A DNA stretch of 64,000 bases from Sarocladium kiliense. Lineage: Eukaryota > Ascomycota > Sordariomycetes > Hypocreales > Sarocladiaceae. Made by a program: the position numbers and the translations under genes. How positions within the stretch are numbered: position 1 is the first letter of the stretch; each line of letters starts with the position of its first letter. Below the pieces are notes generated by a model. The model ran no database searches. It was not told where the DNA came from and saw nothing but the letters and a program-made list of their open reading frames with translations. This document shows, piece by piece, positions 9,305-22,557 of the stretch. Where the stretch lies: positions 744,001-808,000 of the forward strand of contig JAUZTG010000048.1 of assembly GCA_030734395.1 (NCBI GenBank). The letters are read 5' to 3'.

Positions 9305-12300
9305 CTACTGGCTCGCACCCGCAGCATTTGCCAGGTCATTGAGCTTGGTCTTCTCTTCCTCGGTGAGGTTGTTGTAGACTTCCTGGAAGTTGCCGATGTT
9401 CTCGCGCGCGGCCCGCATGAAGAACTCGGTCAGGTACGCCTGCGTCTCGTCGTCACGCTGCCGCTGTCCGCCTTCCATAAAGGACATGAGATCGGCCTTA
9501 GTAGAGCCGAGGCTGAGGTCCAGAACATCGTCATCGTCCTCCCAATTATCGTCTCCATCATCCTCAAACTCGGCAGCGGCGACAGCCATGGCTGCTGCGT
9601 TTGAGGCAGCTCTAGCACCAGAAGCAGAGATCATTTCCTCAACGAGAACCTTGATAATCTTCACTGAAGCAGGAATGATTGTGTATTGATCAGGGTCTAG
9701 AGTCGTTAGCTTGGTGGAGACCGATAATAGAGGTAGTGGAGAGTGGAATGGAAACATACTCTGCTTGGCGCGCGAACGGGTCTTGATGCGGCCATCGTCT
9801 TGTGCGACGATGAGATCGCCCTTGACCATGATCTGCGAGATACGGGGATCGTTCAAGGAGAACAGCTTCGAGAGAGCAATGACGCTGGATGAGGTTAGCA
9901 AGGAGCAATCGGCTTGCATACGTGGGCACTCACTTCTGACGGATCTCGTCGTAGCCAGCGAAGCTCACAGAGTTCTCAAGCCATTTGGCCAGGACAATCT
10001 GCAAGCCGTTCTCTCCGTTGATCTGGATCTGACTGAGGAACTCTACAACATCGTGCGCACCGCTCAGAGAGAGACGAGCAAATACGAGGATGAGTGACTG
10101 AATGAACTGTGCAGCCTGGGCCGTGGCCACGCGGTTTGCAACAGCCTGCAGAAGCTGGGGTAAGAAGGGGCCGAGGCGCTCCTGGCCAGCCTTCTCGACA
10201 AGCTCCGCGGCAAGGCCACCGACCTCTGAAGCAGAGTTGTCCTCAATGTCTGCACCAAGCAGCCTGTCAATGATGTGCAGGCACACTTCAAGGCCAGATC
10301 GCCCATTGGCATCCTGCCAGGCGAATACCTGCTGGTGATCATGCTGAAGGATCCACTTGATGGTCTCCGATCCAGGACGCAAAACCTCGCCCTCCGTTGA
10401 CTCCATGAGAAGGCGGTTGAGCTTGGGGAAAGTGGCAGCCACAAAGCCTGCGGGGAGCGGCTCCGATCCGTGCTCCGCCAACACATTAAGTAGCTCGGTT
10501 GCAACCTACATTCATGTTAGAACCGGGATATTATGTGTAATCCCTGGACAAAACTTACTGTGAGCAGCGGATCATCAGAGGTGAGATCGGCAACGTCGAA
10601 AGCGCCGGTGAGCGTAGGCAATGTCTTGCTGCACAGGGACGTGTATGAGGAAGAGTCTGACAAAGAGGTGATGATCTCCTCAAAAGTCTCGGAAACCAAC
10701 ATGTTGACCTGGAAATTGCTCGCGCCAAGCTTGGCGAGGGTGAAAAGCAGATCAACTGAGGGGATGTCGTTGGACAGGGCGACACGTGTATCGAGACTGA
10801 TGGCTGCCCTTAAGGACTCGGTGAGAGTGACAACAAGCTCGTCCGCATCCTCCATATCAGTAGGGTCTTTGCCGTTCATGTAAGCTTGAATGGCGCTAAT
10901 GATAGGCACTTGCCGCTCCACAGTCACCTTCCCAGCATTGATGAGGCTCTCGATAGACTTGATGCAGGCCACCTGGACCACCTCGGAGCTCTCAGCAGTA
11001 ATGGACTCGGTGATACGGTCAAGGAGCGCTGGTGGGGGCTGGTATGAACGGCCAAGAATACCGGCAACGAGGTAGCCTCGAGCTCGGAGAAGCGACTCCT
11101 CGGGCCTGTTGACGGCAAAGTCCACAAGCTCAAGATACGCATGAGCAACTGCTTCCGGGATGCTCTTATTAAGATCGTGGAAGTCGCTAGCGAGCATCAC
11201 GAACAGGTAGAGAGCAGCTTCTTGGGCTCTCCAAGCATCAGCATCCTGGCCAGGGAACAGAGACTTGGTGTAGGCGAAGAGGCCATCGATAGTCTTTTGG
11301 TCGAACCACTCTCCCATCTTGATCAAGAGATCGCCCGCAGCGGTACGAGCTGTGTAGTTTGCAGACACTGAGGTCTCTTCTGCGAGATAAAGCGAACAAT
11401 CAATATCCCAAAGGTCCTGCTCCTCACGTGTGACCCGCGAGTAAGAAACCAGCATCTTCATGATCTCCATCATCCATGGAACATCCTGGGCAGAGACGTG
11501 TGCCTTGAGCTGGACGTCCAGCTCAGCTTGAACTGGTGGTGCCCGGAAGCACTGGTTCAAGAAGTCGAGCTCCTCGAGAATAAGGAAGTCAAGTGTGTAG
11601 GGCAGGTTGTCTGAGTCCTCTAGTCGGCCTTGGACATCGTTCTTGATGTAGAGCTCCTCATGAGAGGCCTGCAGCAAGTTGAGTTCCTCCCAGACAGCGC
11701 TGAAGAAAGTAGTACTCTGCGGCAGCAGCAGATTCGGGAAGACTCGTCGAATCCTCAACAAGGTCTTGACGGCCTGCAGCTTGAGGGCGATAATGGCGTC
11801 CCAGCTCTCCGGTTGGCTGCCTGCTTGTTCCTGAAGCGATACCTCGGGCAAGCGTGACTTGAGGACCGTGACGAAGAACGGGTTCCACTCCTTCAGCAGC
11901 TCTTCGGCGAAGGCCTTGACCTCAGTGGAGTGATCGTCCTTGACCATATTCATCAGATCGAAGCATCCTCGGAAGACGGAAATTGCCTGGGCTCGGAGCA
12001 TTGGCTTGCGGTTCTCGTTCAGGGCGACTTCGGTCAGGGATCGGGCAATATCGCGAGCCATGGAGAAGAACTGATCCTCGCTCAGGCTCTCGTCGACAAG
12101 GTCACCAAGCACTCTGAGTGCTCCGTGAAGCTGTGTATCAGTGCCATTGGGGATGACGGCCAGGATCGAGGAGAGAAGGGTTGGCCATTGTTCGGGGAAG
12201 TCGTGGATAGCAATCTTGCCAATAGCATAACTGCATGGTTCTAATTAGAGAGTGCACAGTCGCGCATGGAGGGAGGTCACGCCTTGAGACTGCTATCGAT

Positions 12301-12643
12301 AGACTCACCTTGCTGCTGTCTTGATCTTGCGGTCATCTTCCTGGCTCAAGGCGAGGTCGAGAAGAGACTGCTTGATCTGTGCCCGTGCTTCGTCGGAGAT
12401 GGGGATCTGGGGCTCGCTGCCCAGGTCCTCTGGCGACCACTCGGACTCAATGAAGAGTCTCAGAGTGCTCAGAGCGGCTTGCCGAACGGCCAGATCGATG
12501 GAAGTGTGCGAAGCAACATTGACGAGAGAGGTTGGATACGCTGGATTCGTTCTGGCGCGCTTGAGCTCAATCTCTGCCTGCTGGCGGGGGGCCTGCCCTT
12601 GCTGTTGGGTGTTGGCGAGGAGCTGGACGAGTTGGTCCTCCAT
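9305..12643 (-). CDS. KAP114: Importin-9/Kap114-type karyopherin-beta
   Basis: Five exons on the minus strand: 12309-12643, 10559-12230, 9934-10505, 9760-9884 and 9305-9696; introns are 78, 53, 49 and 63 nt and every join keeps frame, giving 1031 aa, the normal length for Kap114/importin-9. The N-terminal region matches an importin-beta N domain (about 25-100, followed by SYAIGKIAIHDFPEQWP). The rest is alpha-helical HEAT-like repeat sequence. Near the C terminus is an acidic insertion (EFEDDGDDNWEDDDD) typical of this karyopherin, which carries TBP and histones H2A-H2B into the nucleus and releases them on Ran-GTP binding. The start is the first ATG in frame and no competing upstream start exists. 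Confidence 0.9.
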
Positions 12644-15168
12644 GGTGGCGATATGAGGTATGAAACTAGAAAAAAAGACGCTAATGTAGATGAAATTAAG
12701 TGACAGGCCGAGGCTGGGAGGATTGGCAAGCCAGGGCAGACGCGTAGAGGGGGTGGGTGGTTGTTGGCGAGAGCTCCCGAAGTGTTGGTGAAGGGTTCCC
12801 ACAGGTTTTTGGCGGGGTCACGGTTCAGGGCGCGGTGGTGTTTGTGCACAGCTGCACAACGTGCATAAAGCCCACCAGACGCGCGATAGACGGCGGTGAT
12901 TGGTCGATGATCACCGGGAGACGTGAGGTGGGAAGAAACAGTGTTGATTTGTTTTCGTTCATCCCGTTCACAGTCATAGTGCCTGCTCAATCTTGCAAAG
13001 AATTAATGCCGTGCTATGGGAGAGTGTTGTCCAGGCACGTCGTTGTCCCTGAAAGTGATGTAGAGCTGTGGAATGCAACCGTGTGAGCAAGTAAATGGTT
13101 GATAGTGCCATAGGCATCATACAGTCAACTATAGTGGTTCAGAGCGGCTGACTGGAGCAACGTAACTGAGGTTTGACCAGGGCTTACGAAAGTAACAAGT
13201 ATCATTTGCACTTTGGCCATATTGTCCTGGTAGCCAAGGTACCTTATGGACGACATTGGCAATCAAGCAAGATAGGTGCACACTCTAGGGTAGGATTTGT
13301 GCCATGAACATCGATGCCGAGCCGTAACCGGAGCTTCGTCAAGCTGACGTAAGGTAGATTCAACATGGCGGAGAAAAAGAGAATGGAGTCGTCGAGCCCA
13401 AATGGTCAATTCGTGGAGAAGAAGTTTACGAGGAATACGCCCAGAAGCTCCTTATCCACCTGGCGTCGAAGAGGCTGCAGCTGTTCACCGATAAGATACG
13501 CTCGACCTTGTTAGCCACACCAGTGTCCAGAGCCCCGGGGAGTCGTCCCGTAAAGTCTTGGAGGCTCAGCGCTCTTCCTTCGCTTCGCTTCGACAGCAAT
13601 GTCGGAGGGAAGCTGAGAGTCGTAGTTCCAAATGGTCGGGTGAAGGGTCTGGCTGACCTTATCGTGGGGGTGTTAGGGCACCGTGGCTGGGAAGATAGCG
13701 TCGCATGGCCGGCATGCTGAAGGTCAGACACGCAGATGCACACCCATCGCCTCACGTGGCAGCATACTGCTTCCGACTTTGCAGGAGTTTGTCTCAGTGC
13801 CCACGCTTGACAGGCGGTTTTTCGTAGATTTTCGTTCTTCCAAAAGCGACCTGAATCTAGCAACTACTAGTCCATGTCTCCATCCACTATTGACCGGAAA
13901 TAATAGAGTTCCAGTCCGTCTTCGGCGCAATCATTGAAAACAGGCTGTACGGTATCGCAATGTCACTCTCTCCGAGGAGGTAGGTTGACTCGATATGATC
14001 GAGTAATATCAACTAAAAGGCCCCAATCCCATCAATCGCCTTGGCTCACCTCAAGGACCAGGGGTCCCTTGCTCCACCACCCGGCATATTTGCTAGTCAG
14101 TTGCGATAAGCTGATTGCCATTTCTTCTCTAACGTAGCTGGCCTACCAAAGCTGGTGTGTATCTGCAGGCTGTTGGCCGATCATCCTTCTCCCGTCATTG
14201 GCTGACAGCCTGCTCCTCTATCTCGATCCCCTCCCTTCACCCAACCTTTTCCCCGGACTGTTGCCCCTCTGGCTGTCCCTCCCCTGGTCTTTTGCCTCCC
14301 AAATGCTTGTTGTTTCTTATCTCTGATGCCGCCGTCGGCAACACACATATGACGCGGTGGCCGGTATTGCCCGCATCAGTAGCGCAACGGCCTCTCCGAC
14401 CAGCAGTACAGCATAGCAGGGGCCTAGGATCACCATCCTCGTCCCCGTCTTCATGTTGCCTTTCCTTTTCTTCTCAGCCGTGTTCGTCTGCTATCATGAC
14501 AAGAGTCAAAAGTGTGGGGGCTCACCACAATCTGGGCCACTGCGGTGAACTGTTCACCCGGCCCTTGTACAAGCCACGGCGTGGCCTCGAACTCCCTGGC
14601 AAAACGGCGTCTGGCGGGCGGGAGCCAATCCTCTTACTGTCGCCTTAGCTTTCCCACCAGGCTCTACTTGGCGAGAAATGCGGCGCTGATCCCACGATTT
14701 GAGCACCGTCGCATTTGGTCGTTCGACATCCTGGAGCTCCCCGAGCCTGTAGATAGATAAAGGACTGGCATCCCCCCCCCCGGTTGAACTCTCCCACCTC
14801 CGACGTTTGGCTTTTGTTTCGCAGATCTTAAAGCGAGTCGACCATTGCTTCTTTGGCTTCTGTCGAACGGTGGTCTTGTCTGTTCGATCTGTGCCTGATC
14901 TACATCGACTGACTCCGTCGGAGCTTCTCCTCCTCGCTTTCTCCAACTGTCCCTCCACCATCTCCATCTTTCATCTGCCGCTTCACGTCATAAGTTTTCT
15001 GCCGTGTCCACGCGCTTGTCGCGCTTCAACGTCAGAAAAAAACGTTGCAACTCTTGCTTTCTTCGCTGTCATTTGAGTAAGACAACCTTTGCCCTACTGG
15101 TTTCAACCTCCACCTCCACAAATTCTGAGACTCTTTTGTTCTAGAAGCTCAAGTCAAACTTCGCAGAA
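12644..15168. other. Long intergenic region between KAP114 and the NCS1 permease
   Basis: About 2.5 kb between divergent genes. The open frames here (for example 13426-13863 minus) have no protein-like features, and no splice pairs link them into a gene. A run of ten C residues lies at 14772-14781. The last 300 bp are CT-rich leader sequence of the permease gene. Confidence 0.45.
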
Positions 15169-16965
15169 ATGGACACAGGGACGGCTCAGCCAGCCTCCCG
15201 CACCACGCGATGGGCCAACAAGCTCGCAGTCGAGTCTGAGCCTGGTCTCACCAACACCCAGCTTATGCTCACCAACCACGATCTCAAACCAGTCGAAGCC
15301 GCACGCCGTCAATGGGGTCCCTGGAACTTTGTCGGTTTCTGGATCGCTGATTCCTTCAACATCAACACTTGGATGATTTCTTCGTCCATGATTGTCGGAG
15401 GGCTGTCGTGGTGGCAGGCCTGGCTTTGCGTCTGGATCGGTTATGCGATCGCAGGTTGCTTCATCGTCCTCACTGGTCGAATTGGTGCTGTTTATCACAT
15501 TGGTTTCCCCGTTGTTGGAAGATCCTCCTTCGGTATCTGGGGCAGCTTGTGGCCTGTCTTCAACCGCTCTGCCATGGGTAAGTCATTGTCCCGGAAGAAG
15601 AGGAACAATATCCTAAGAACAGTGCTAACTCAAGGCTGCAGCGTGTATTTGGTACGGTGTCCAGGCTTACATCGGCGGTCACTGCGTGTACATCATGATC
15701 CGTTCCATCTGGAAGTCCTGGAACCGCGATCAAATCGACTCCAGCGCTTTCGACGGTCAAGCTACAACAACGGCTGACTGGGTTTCCTTCTTCATCTTCT
15801 GGCTCTGCTCCTTGCCTGCCATTTGGTTCCCTGTCCACAAGATCCGTCATCTCTTCACCGTCAAGTCGTACTTCGTCCCTGTCTGCGGCATTGCTTTCAT
15901 GATCTGGGCCCTCGTCCGCGCTGGTGGTATTGGCCCCATCGTCAAGCAGGGAAACACAGTCCATGGCAGCGATCTCGCCTGGGAGTTTGTCAAGGGTGTC
16001 ATGTCTTCCATTGCCAACTTCGCGACGCTCATTGTAAGTTCTGGCATGCTCAACCGCTTCGATCAATCACTAATCTGGTCTAGGTCAACGATCCCGATTT
16101 CACACGTTTCGCTCGCAAGCCCAAGGATGCCCTGTGGTCTCAGCTCATCACCATTCCCGCCGGCTTCGCCTTCACCTCGTTCATCGGCATCATGGTGTCT
16201 TCGTCCTCAACAGTCATCTATGGCGAGACGATTTGGGACCCCCTTGCCCTCTTGGACAATTTCATCGATGACGGTGGTTCTGGGGAGCGCTTCGGTGTTT
16301 TCATGATCGCAGCAGGCTTTGCCCTCGCCCAGCTTGGTACTAACATTGCTGCCAACTCCGTGTCTGCTGGTACCGATATGACGGCTCTGCTTCCTCGCTT
16401 TATCAACATTCGCCGCGGTGGTTACATCTGCGCTATTGTCGGTCTTGCCATGTGCCCTTACAACCTCCTCACCGATTCCAACAAGTTCACGACTTACCTC
16501 TCCGCCTACTCCGTCTTCCTCAGCTCCATCGCTGGCGTTATGGTATGTGATTACTACATCGTCCGCAAGGGCTACCTGGAGATCAAGGAGCTTTACGACG
16601 GACGCAAATCGGGTCCATATTTCTTCACAGGTGGTTTCAACTGGCGTGCATATGCCGCCTACATCTGTGGTATCCTCATCAACGTCGTGGGTTTCGCCGG
16701 CGAAATTGGTCGCGACGTCCCCATTGGAGCCACATACCTCTACCGTGTCAACTTCTTCTGCGGGTTCGGCGTGTCTTGCGGCGTCTACTGGCTCTGCTCC
16801 CACTTCTTCCCCGTCCCAGCCACGAGCGATCGGTGGATGGAGGTCGGCGATGAAATTGACGACATTCGCGTCGCGTATGACTCCAACAGCCAGCAGGAAG
16901 ACTACGATGAGGAGAGGTCAACTGGAGGCAAACTCAAGACCGTTGATGGGCCGAAGAACTTCTGA
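15169..16965 (+). CDS. NCS1-family (Fur-type) permease, uracil/uridine/allantoin
   Basis: Exons 15169-15577, 15642-16033 and 16084-16965 (introns 64 and 50 nt, both in frame) give 560 aa with about 12 hydrophobic segments. Fur-type signatures are WGPWNFVGFWIADSFNINTW in TM1, the FPVVGRSSFGIWGSLWP loop, ACIWYGVQAYIGG, VNDPDFTRFARKPKD after TM6 and the CPYNLL/YSVFLSSIAGVM region. NCS1 carriers are plasma-membrane proton symporters for nucleobases and related compounds. The Fur subgroup takes up uracil, uridine or allantoin; which one cannot be decided here. The acidic C-terminal tail (EEDYDEE near the end) resembles tails used for endocytic control. Confidence 0.9.
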
Positions 16966-17710
16966 TCTGTGATGAACGGGGCTTAGCTCTGATGAGTGTT
17001 TGGTACTTTGTCTGCTTAAACAGGCATAATGAATGACATGACTTTTTGGACATTTCCCCAATGATGCTGGGTTGCCGACGATCCCTTTTGGAATGCTTAC
17101 TTGCTCAAGGAATACGAGAAGGTAGAAAGGCTGAACAACCTCTAAGCTCGTGAAGGAAGTGGCTGCAGCCGAAACCCAGACAAATTGGTAATTCGCAGAG
17201 GTACCAGAGGACAGTTAGCGAATGATGACTTCACCAACCCTGTTGGCATTACCCAAGATTAAACCGAGGCTGTGAAATCATCCTATGAGAACCGCTTCCG
17301 ACACCACCTCATCCTCCGATCTCGCTCTCACCAGGCTGCGTTTGTGGCGCACCCAGCGCTGCGATTGCAAGTACACGCAGAGCCTCGCCTCACAATCGTG
17401 AACCGTTGCAACTGACAACAAATCATCCATTACTACCTGCCTATGCTGTCCGAATCTGGCTGCGAACAACCCATTGTCTCCAATTCTCCATTCTCTCCTT
17501 CGCTTCTATCTATGTATGGCGACTGAAGTGGCGAATGCTGCCACTTTATGCGCCTTGTCATTAGAGCTTTAGTGACAATCTTTGTCAGAGAACTTACAAA
17601 AGCATTCAATCATTTCCTGTCCCTCCGACGTAAACTCATGATAAAAAAATGAAACAGAAGGCTTGCAAAACACTTGTCATGCTGCGGTGAATGAGGAGAA
17701 ACGAAACATA
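16966..17710. other. Intergenic region between convergent transporter genes
   Basis: 3' flanks of the NCS1 permease (plus) and the MFS transporter (minus). No supported gene. Confidence 0.4.
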
Positions 17711-19633
17711 TCAGTCCAAGTCCTTCTTTTCTGCATCCTCTTCCTTGTCTACTCGGTCCCCCAGGATCTCGCAGACCACCACATTCGCCATCTTCTCGGT
17801 CGTGTCCATCTGCCGGTTCCCCTCCCAATCCATCACAATCGTCGTCTCACTCTCAGGAGTGGCGGCACCCCAGAATCCAAGAGTATGCTCTTCCACGTTC
17901 GCCGAGGCTGTGCCGATAGCTTCAGTCTGCTCACACTGCGGCTGCGATACGGCAGCGTTGCTCAATGTGGCGACACTACTATCGAAGGAACCTGAACTCG
18001 GGTTTGACAGCTGCAGCTCCTCTTCCACAGTCAAGCGCGAGCCAGCTTTGTCAAGTCGAATAAAGAGCGAAACCACCATAGCGACACATGCAACGCCAAA
18101 GCCAAGCCAGAAGATGTACTGATACAAGTTTTTGAGTGACATATCAGTCTTCTTCAACTCGCCTGCCGTGATGTCTGCTATGCCGACGAAGAAGGCACTG
18201 CCGAGGAAGAGCGTGACATTAATGAGCGCTCCTGCAAGACCCTGCCGGTCCTTCGGTAAGCTCGTGGTCAGATAGACATTGCTTACTGTCCATAGAATAT
18301 CTACACATGCGGTCTCAAAAATCATCGCCGGGAGAATCCACGCCCAGTAGTTTGGGTGCTCCGGCATAAGGGCAAAGAACAGCAGCGCGACTGCCTTTGA
18401 GATGCCAGAGATGAGGAGCAAGATTCGCCCCGGAATGATGTGCAGCATCAGACCGCTGAACATGGCAAACAGAAGGCCACAAACAGCCCAGGGGCCGAAG
18501 TAGATGGCAGATTCCAATGGAGTCTTTCCCGCAACTCGCTGAAAGCTGCGGTAAAATGCATTAGTTGTTGTTTACATTCCTCACGGAGTCAGGGCTTCAC
18601 TCACTAGTACTGAGAATAGAAGAGGAAGATGTAGAAGGCTCCCCAGGTCATGAAGAGGCAAACCAACATTCTCTTCATGTACTTGACGCGGAAGATCTCC
18701 GCCGGAAGAAGCGGAGCCTCAGCTACCCAGCCCTCGACGTAGACCGCCGCAGCGAGGAAAAGAACGCCGATGACCAACGAGACAATGATTTGAGGCGATG
18801 CCCATCCGTGCGGAGCAGAAGAAGTATTGGAGATGGCGTAGATGACCAGCATCAAGCCAGGAATGGTGGTGCACGCTCCCCACCAATCCATCTTCACCCC
18901 ATCAGCCTTCACTTTCTCATAATCATTTGGAGCAGCGAAAATCGTCCCCAAGGCGCAGACAAAGCCCAGCATGCTTCCCCACCAGTAGTACCATCGCCAG
19001 GTCAAGACCTCCTGGGCCGCACCGGCAACCATGATACCAGCGAAGAACCCAATTGGTCCAATGGCACCATAAAGCCCAAAGATAAAGTTCTTTCTCGGGC
19101 CAGGACGATATATGCGTCCAAGTAAGGATATGCCTGCTGGTAGAAAAGCTGCCAAGCCCAAACCCTCCATTGCCCGACAGACAGTCAGCATAGCTAGGTT
19201 CTTCGAGAAGCCAGCCGCCATGGTCCAGAGGAGGAACCATATAAGACCGGCATTGAAGACATAGTAGCCGCCAAACATATCAGCCAAACGGCCAAGAGGG
19301 AATAGGAATGCTCCAGCGACGAGTGTGAGAACAGCAGACGGCCATGATTGTTGATCAGCTGAGATATGCAGCGACTCATTCAGGCTTGGAAGTATAACCT
19401 GGAACCCGCCTAAGTTGAATTCCTATGAGAAGAAGTCAGCAAGATTCAGTTCTTGTTTCCATTGTCATACATCACAAAAGCCCAAACTTCATATGCTCGC
19501 TCGCACTCACTGCCATGGTCAAAGACACTAGTAATGAGGAAGCAAAAGCAACCTCACGCCAAGCAGATGCAAAAGTCTCAGGACGTTGCCGCCCAAGTTT
19601 CTCAAGGTCGATAGTCTTGAGTGCCTCGTCCAT
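17711..19633 (-). CDS. MFS transporter, DHA2-like (multidrug/efflux type)
   Basis: Three minus-strand exons: 19511-19633, 18605-19422 and 17711-18545 (introns 88 and 59 nt), 591 aa. The protein has a cytosolic N terminus with a first hydrophobic segment from about residue 28, MFS motif A as GRLADMFGG, a motif-C-like GPIGFFAGIMVAGA, and enough hydrophobic segments for 14 helices. A long polar C-terminal tail carries acidic residues. The similarity is to fungal DHA2-type drug:proton antiporters. Substrate unknown. It is transcribed divergently from the Zn2Cys6 gene at 20838, which could regulate it. Confidence 0.85.
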
Positions 19634-20837
19634 GCTCTGATGCGAAAGTGGTAATGCTTGATCTGAGAAGGTGGAAGTGTCTGAATACCGGGAGATAGCA
19701 GTCGATTGCGATCGAAAGGATAGCAAAATCAAACTCTTCTCCTTAAGCTCACCGATTGTCAAAGGCGATGTGGCTGGCTGGAAGTCTCGGGGAACTCTCC
19801 CTGGGAGTCTGATTGACGCCAAACATCTTTATACTTCAGAGCGACTTCAACGGTGGTCCCACCATTATCAAAATACCCTTCATATTCTCTATCAAAACCC
19901 CCTGGTCATCACTACGGCGAAGAGGTCAGTCTTTGTCACGGGCATGCTAGCGGTGAAGGGGAATGCAGTCCATGTCTGCCGATTTCCTCTTTTGTCGGAA
20001 TCTAGAATCTCTATCAGCCCATGTGGTGGGTCGACAGGTTATGGAAACGGTGGAGAGTGAAGGTCTCGTTAAACTTCCGGTGTGTGATGGAGCCCAAGCC
20101 TGATGAGTCCCAGTCGGGCACGTTACTCCTGGGAAGGAGGGGAACCGACACGAAGGTGGTGCTGAGCAGCTGACGGTTTCGCCCGGGAATTGGATGGTGA
20201 TATACGTTCGCACATAACGATTTGTGGACATGAATGTCCGAATCCCCATACGTTGTGTCATAAGTCCCGAAAATCCGAGAGCCAAAACCAAACCCAATCC
20301 CCAAAGAAACTAACCCACAACGGAGCAAGATCTCCCTAGCGCGCTGGTGGAATGGAGCAATAGAGAAACGGTGTAAGGCCACGCGCTGGTGTGTAAGTCA
20401 AGCAGTCATGTGTTTTACCGCTTTGGGCTCCGTTCGCCAGCAGACGAGACCTCTGGCTGGTCACAGCTCCGTGCACGATCGTGGGCTCCCTTTGATGACA
20501 AGCTTTCTAGGGCAACACGCTGTACGGCGCTAGGTGCAAGTCTCTGCAGGTCCCAGTCGCGGCATCGGACGCAGGGTTTGTCGTCTCATTTCCCTTTTGG
20601 GGTCTCTGGGGCTCGGGATTGTGCCTGTCATCCACGATGCCTGGCGTGCGCGTACATTATCTCTCCCAACTGCCACAAGCTTTTCTCGGACTTCCCCTCC
20701 CCCTCCCCTCCCTTTGCCCTTGACCATCGCCAGCCGCAGCAAAAGGTCGCAGAAAGATATGCGCACCAAGCTCGCGAAGTGACGCCGCCGGCCGTCGCCT
20801 GAAATTGCCGACATCGTCTATTACACATTTCCAGCTG
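19634..20837. other. Divergent promoter region, MFS transporter / Zn2Cys6 regulator
   Basis: 1.2 kb between two genes transcribed away from each other. No coding region supported. Confidence 0.4.
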
Positions 20838-22557
20838 ATGCCAAGCTCCGGGAAACCGTGCCACAATTGTCGCCGTCGACGACTGCGTTGTGATCGGTCG
20901 TTTCCCGGGTGTCTGAAATGTGCCGTCACAGGCCAGGAGTGCCAGGGCTACGGCAAGATCTTTACCTGGACTCAAGCGATTGACATCAACGGCAGCAAAC
21001 CCAATGCTTCATCCGGGAACAAGTCAACGGCCTCATCCCGCGTGGTCACGCCATCTTCCACCATAGTGCCGAATCCTTTTGACCCCCCTCCGGCTAAGGA
21101 CTCGTCAGCTGAAGCCCCTCGAGTCGCAACTCCCGGGAGCCTGACTGATCCGCTTTTCCAGGATTTGGACCGAAACTCACGATACTACCTCGCACACTGT
21201 AAGTTTATCAGCTCCGCTGAGATCCCGGGCGCACTAACAGGAACCACAGTCGCTGACCGTGTCTGCTTGGACCTCGTTGCCCGCGACAGGCCGGGAGGGA
21301 ATCCGTTCCGAGAACTGATACCTTTGTCCAAGGGTCACCCCCTTCTTTTGCAAATTCTTATCGCCACGTCGGCTATTCATTGGTCCAACATCTTCCATCC
21401 CATAACGTCCATTCCAAATGGCGTATCTGATCCAGGTGGCTACTTCGCTATGCTGCGGTCCAAAGACCTCGTCTCTCGCCAAGCGCTCATCGACGCGCTT
21501 GCGGCGAAGCAGAAGGCTATGGGCTACCTGAGAGAGGTGTTGGGTGCCCTCGATCCCGCAGGGAGTGAGGTTGCTCTTGCAGCGATGCACTTTTTCATCA
21601 AGTTCGATCTCGTCGACATCAACCAGAGCGAGCGCCGCAGCTGGAAATCGCATCTCGAGGGGGCGAGCAGCATCATGGCTCTTCTGACACCAGGCACCCT
21701 CGGAAGTGCATCTAGCAGATTACTTCGCGATACCGTCATCGCGGACTGTTTCATGTAAGTCTTGCAGATCTCGATGTGGGTGGGCTGTTCTGGTGTGGGT
21801 GCCAGTGGAGCTTTTTCTCCGTTGACGTTCGGTGCTGATCGCGATATGCTCTAATTGCAGATATCACATTCTGGGGTCGACCCTAACTTCAGGGGGTCTC
21901 GCGGCCAACATTGCCCGGTACGCTTTTGAGCTGCTGCCGGTGATGCAACGAGTTGAGGTCACCAGCTATCTGTCTTGCCCCCCAGGGATTCTTCAAGTCA
22001 TTCTGTCAGCTTCACAACTTTCCGGTGACACACCATTCCCGGACTCGCCTCTCCTGGCAGCAGACGAAGCGCTAGCACTCATTGATCAAGCAATGTGCTT
22101 CGATATCGATGGCTGGGCAGCGCAGCTTCGCCGGCTCCCCGACATCTCAGACATGGAAAGTCGTGTGCATATTGCATCAGCGCACCGTTCCGCGGCATGC
22201 CTCTACATCCTGCAAGCGCTTCCACTGGTGCGCTCAGTCAGGCCAGTCGATACTGATGTCCTAGTTGATGACATACTTGCACACCTCGGAGCTATTGATG
22301 TAGATGACCCTTATTTCAAGGCAACTTCTTGGCCAACGTTCATCGCTGGCGCCGAAACGCGAGATCCGGAGAAGAGGACCTGGGCTCTGCAAAGACTGAT
22401 GATGATCTGGGACCGAGTGCGATGGGGTTACATCTTCACAGCGATCGAAATGCTCAGGGCGACTTGGGCGATGCAAGATACTGGTAGAGGGGCCAGTGGT
22501 GGCATCAACTGGTTGCAGGACCTCAAAAGCATGGGGTTCGACAGCTTGATTGTGTGA
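20838..22557 (+). CDS. Zn2Cys6 transcription factor with fungal-specific TF domain
   Basis: Exons 20838-21198, 21250-21754 and 21861-22557, 520 aa. The binuclear zinc cluster is at residues 8-35 (C8-x2-C11-x6-C18-x6-C25-x2-C28-x6-C35) with the basic run RRRRLR inside it. The middle and C-terminal parts resemble the Fungal_trans_2 regulatory region: YYLAHFADRVCLDLV, NPFRELIPL and HPLLLQILIATSAIHWSN. The first intron (21199-21249, GTAAGT...CAG) is 51 nt with no stop, so a reader that ignores it gains 17 spurious residues; splicing restores the expected FADRVC stretch. Nuclear DNA-binding regulator; the divergent MFS gene is the nearest candidate target. Confidence 0.88.

Noticed and set aside
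13426..13863. 145-codon open frame on the minus strand
   Set aside because: Composition is not protein-like, overlapping frames on both strands are also open, and no splice sites extend it.
14772..14781. Run of ten C residues
   Set aside because: Ordinary homopolymer in non-coding leader sequence; no flanking structure.
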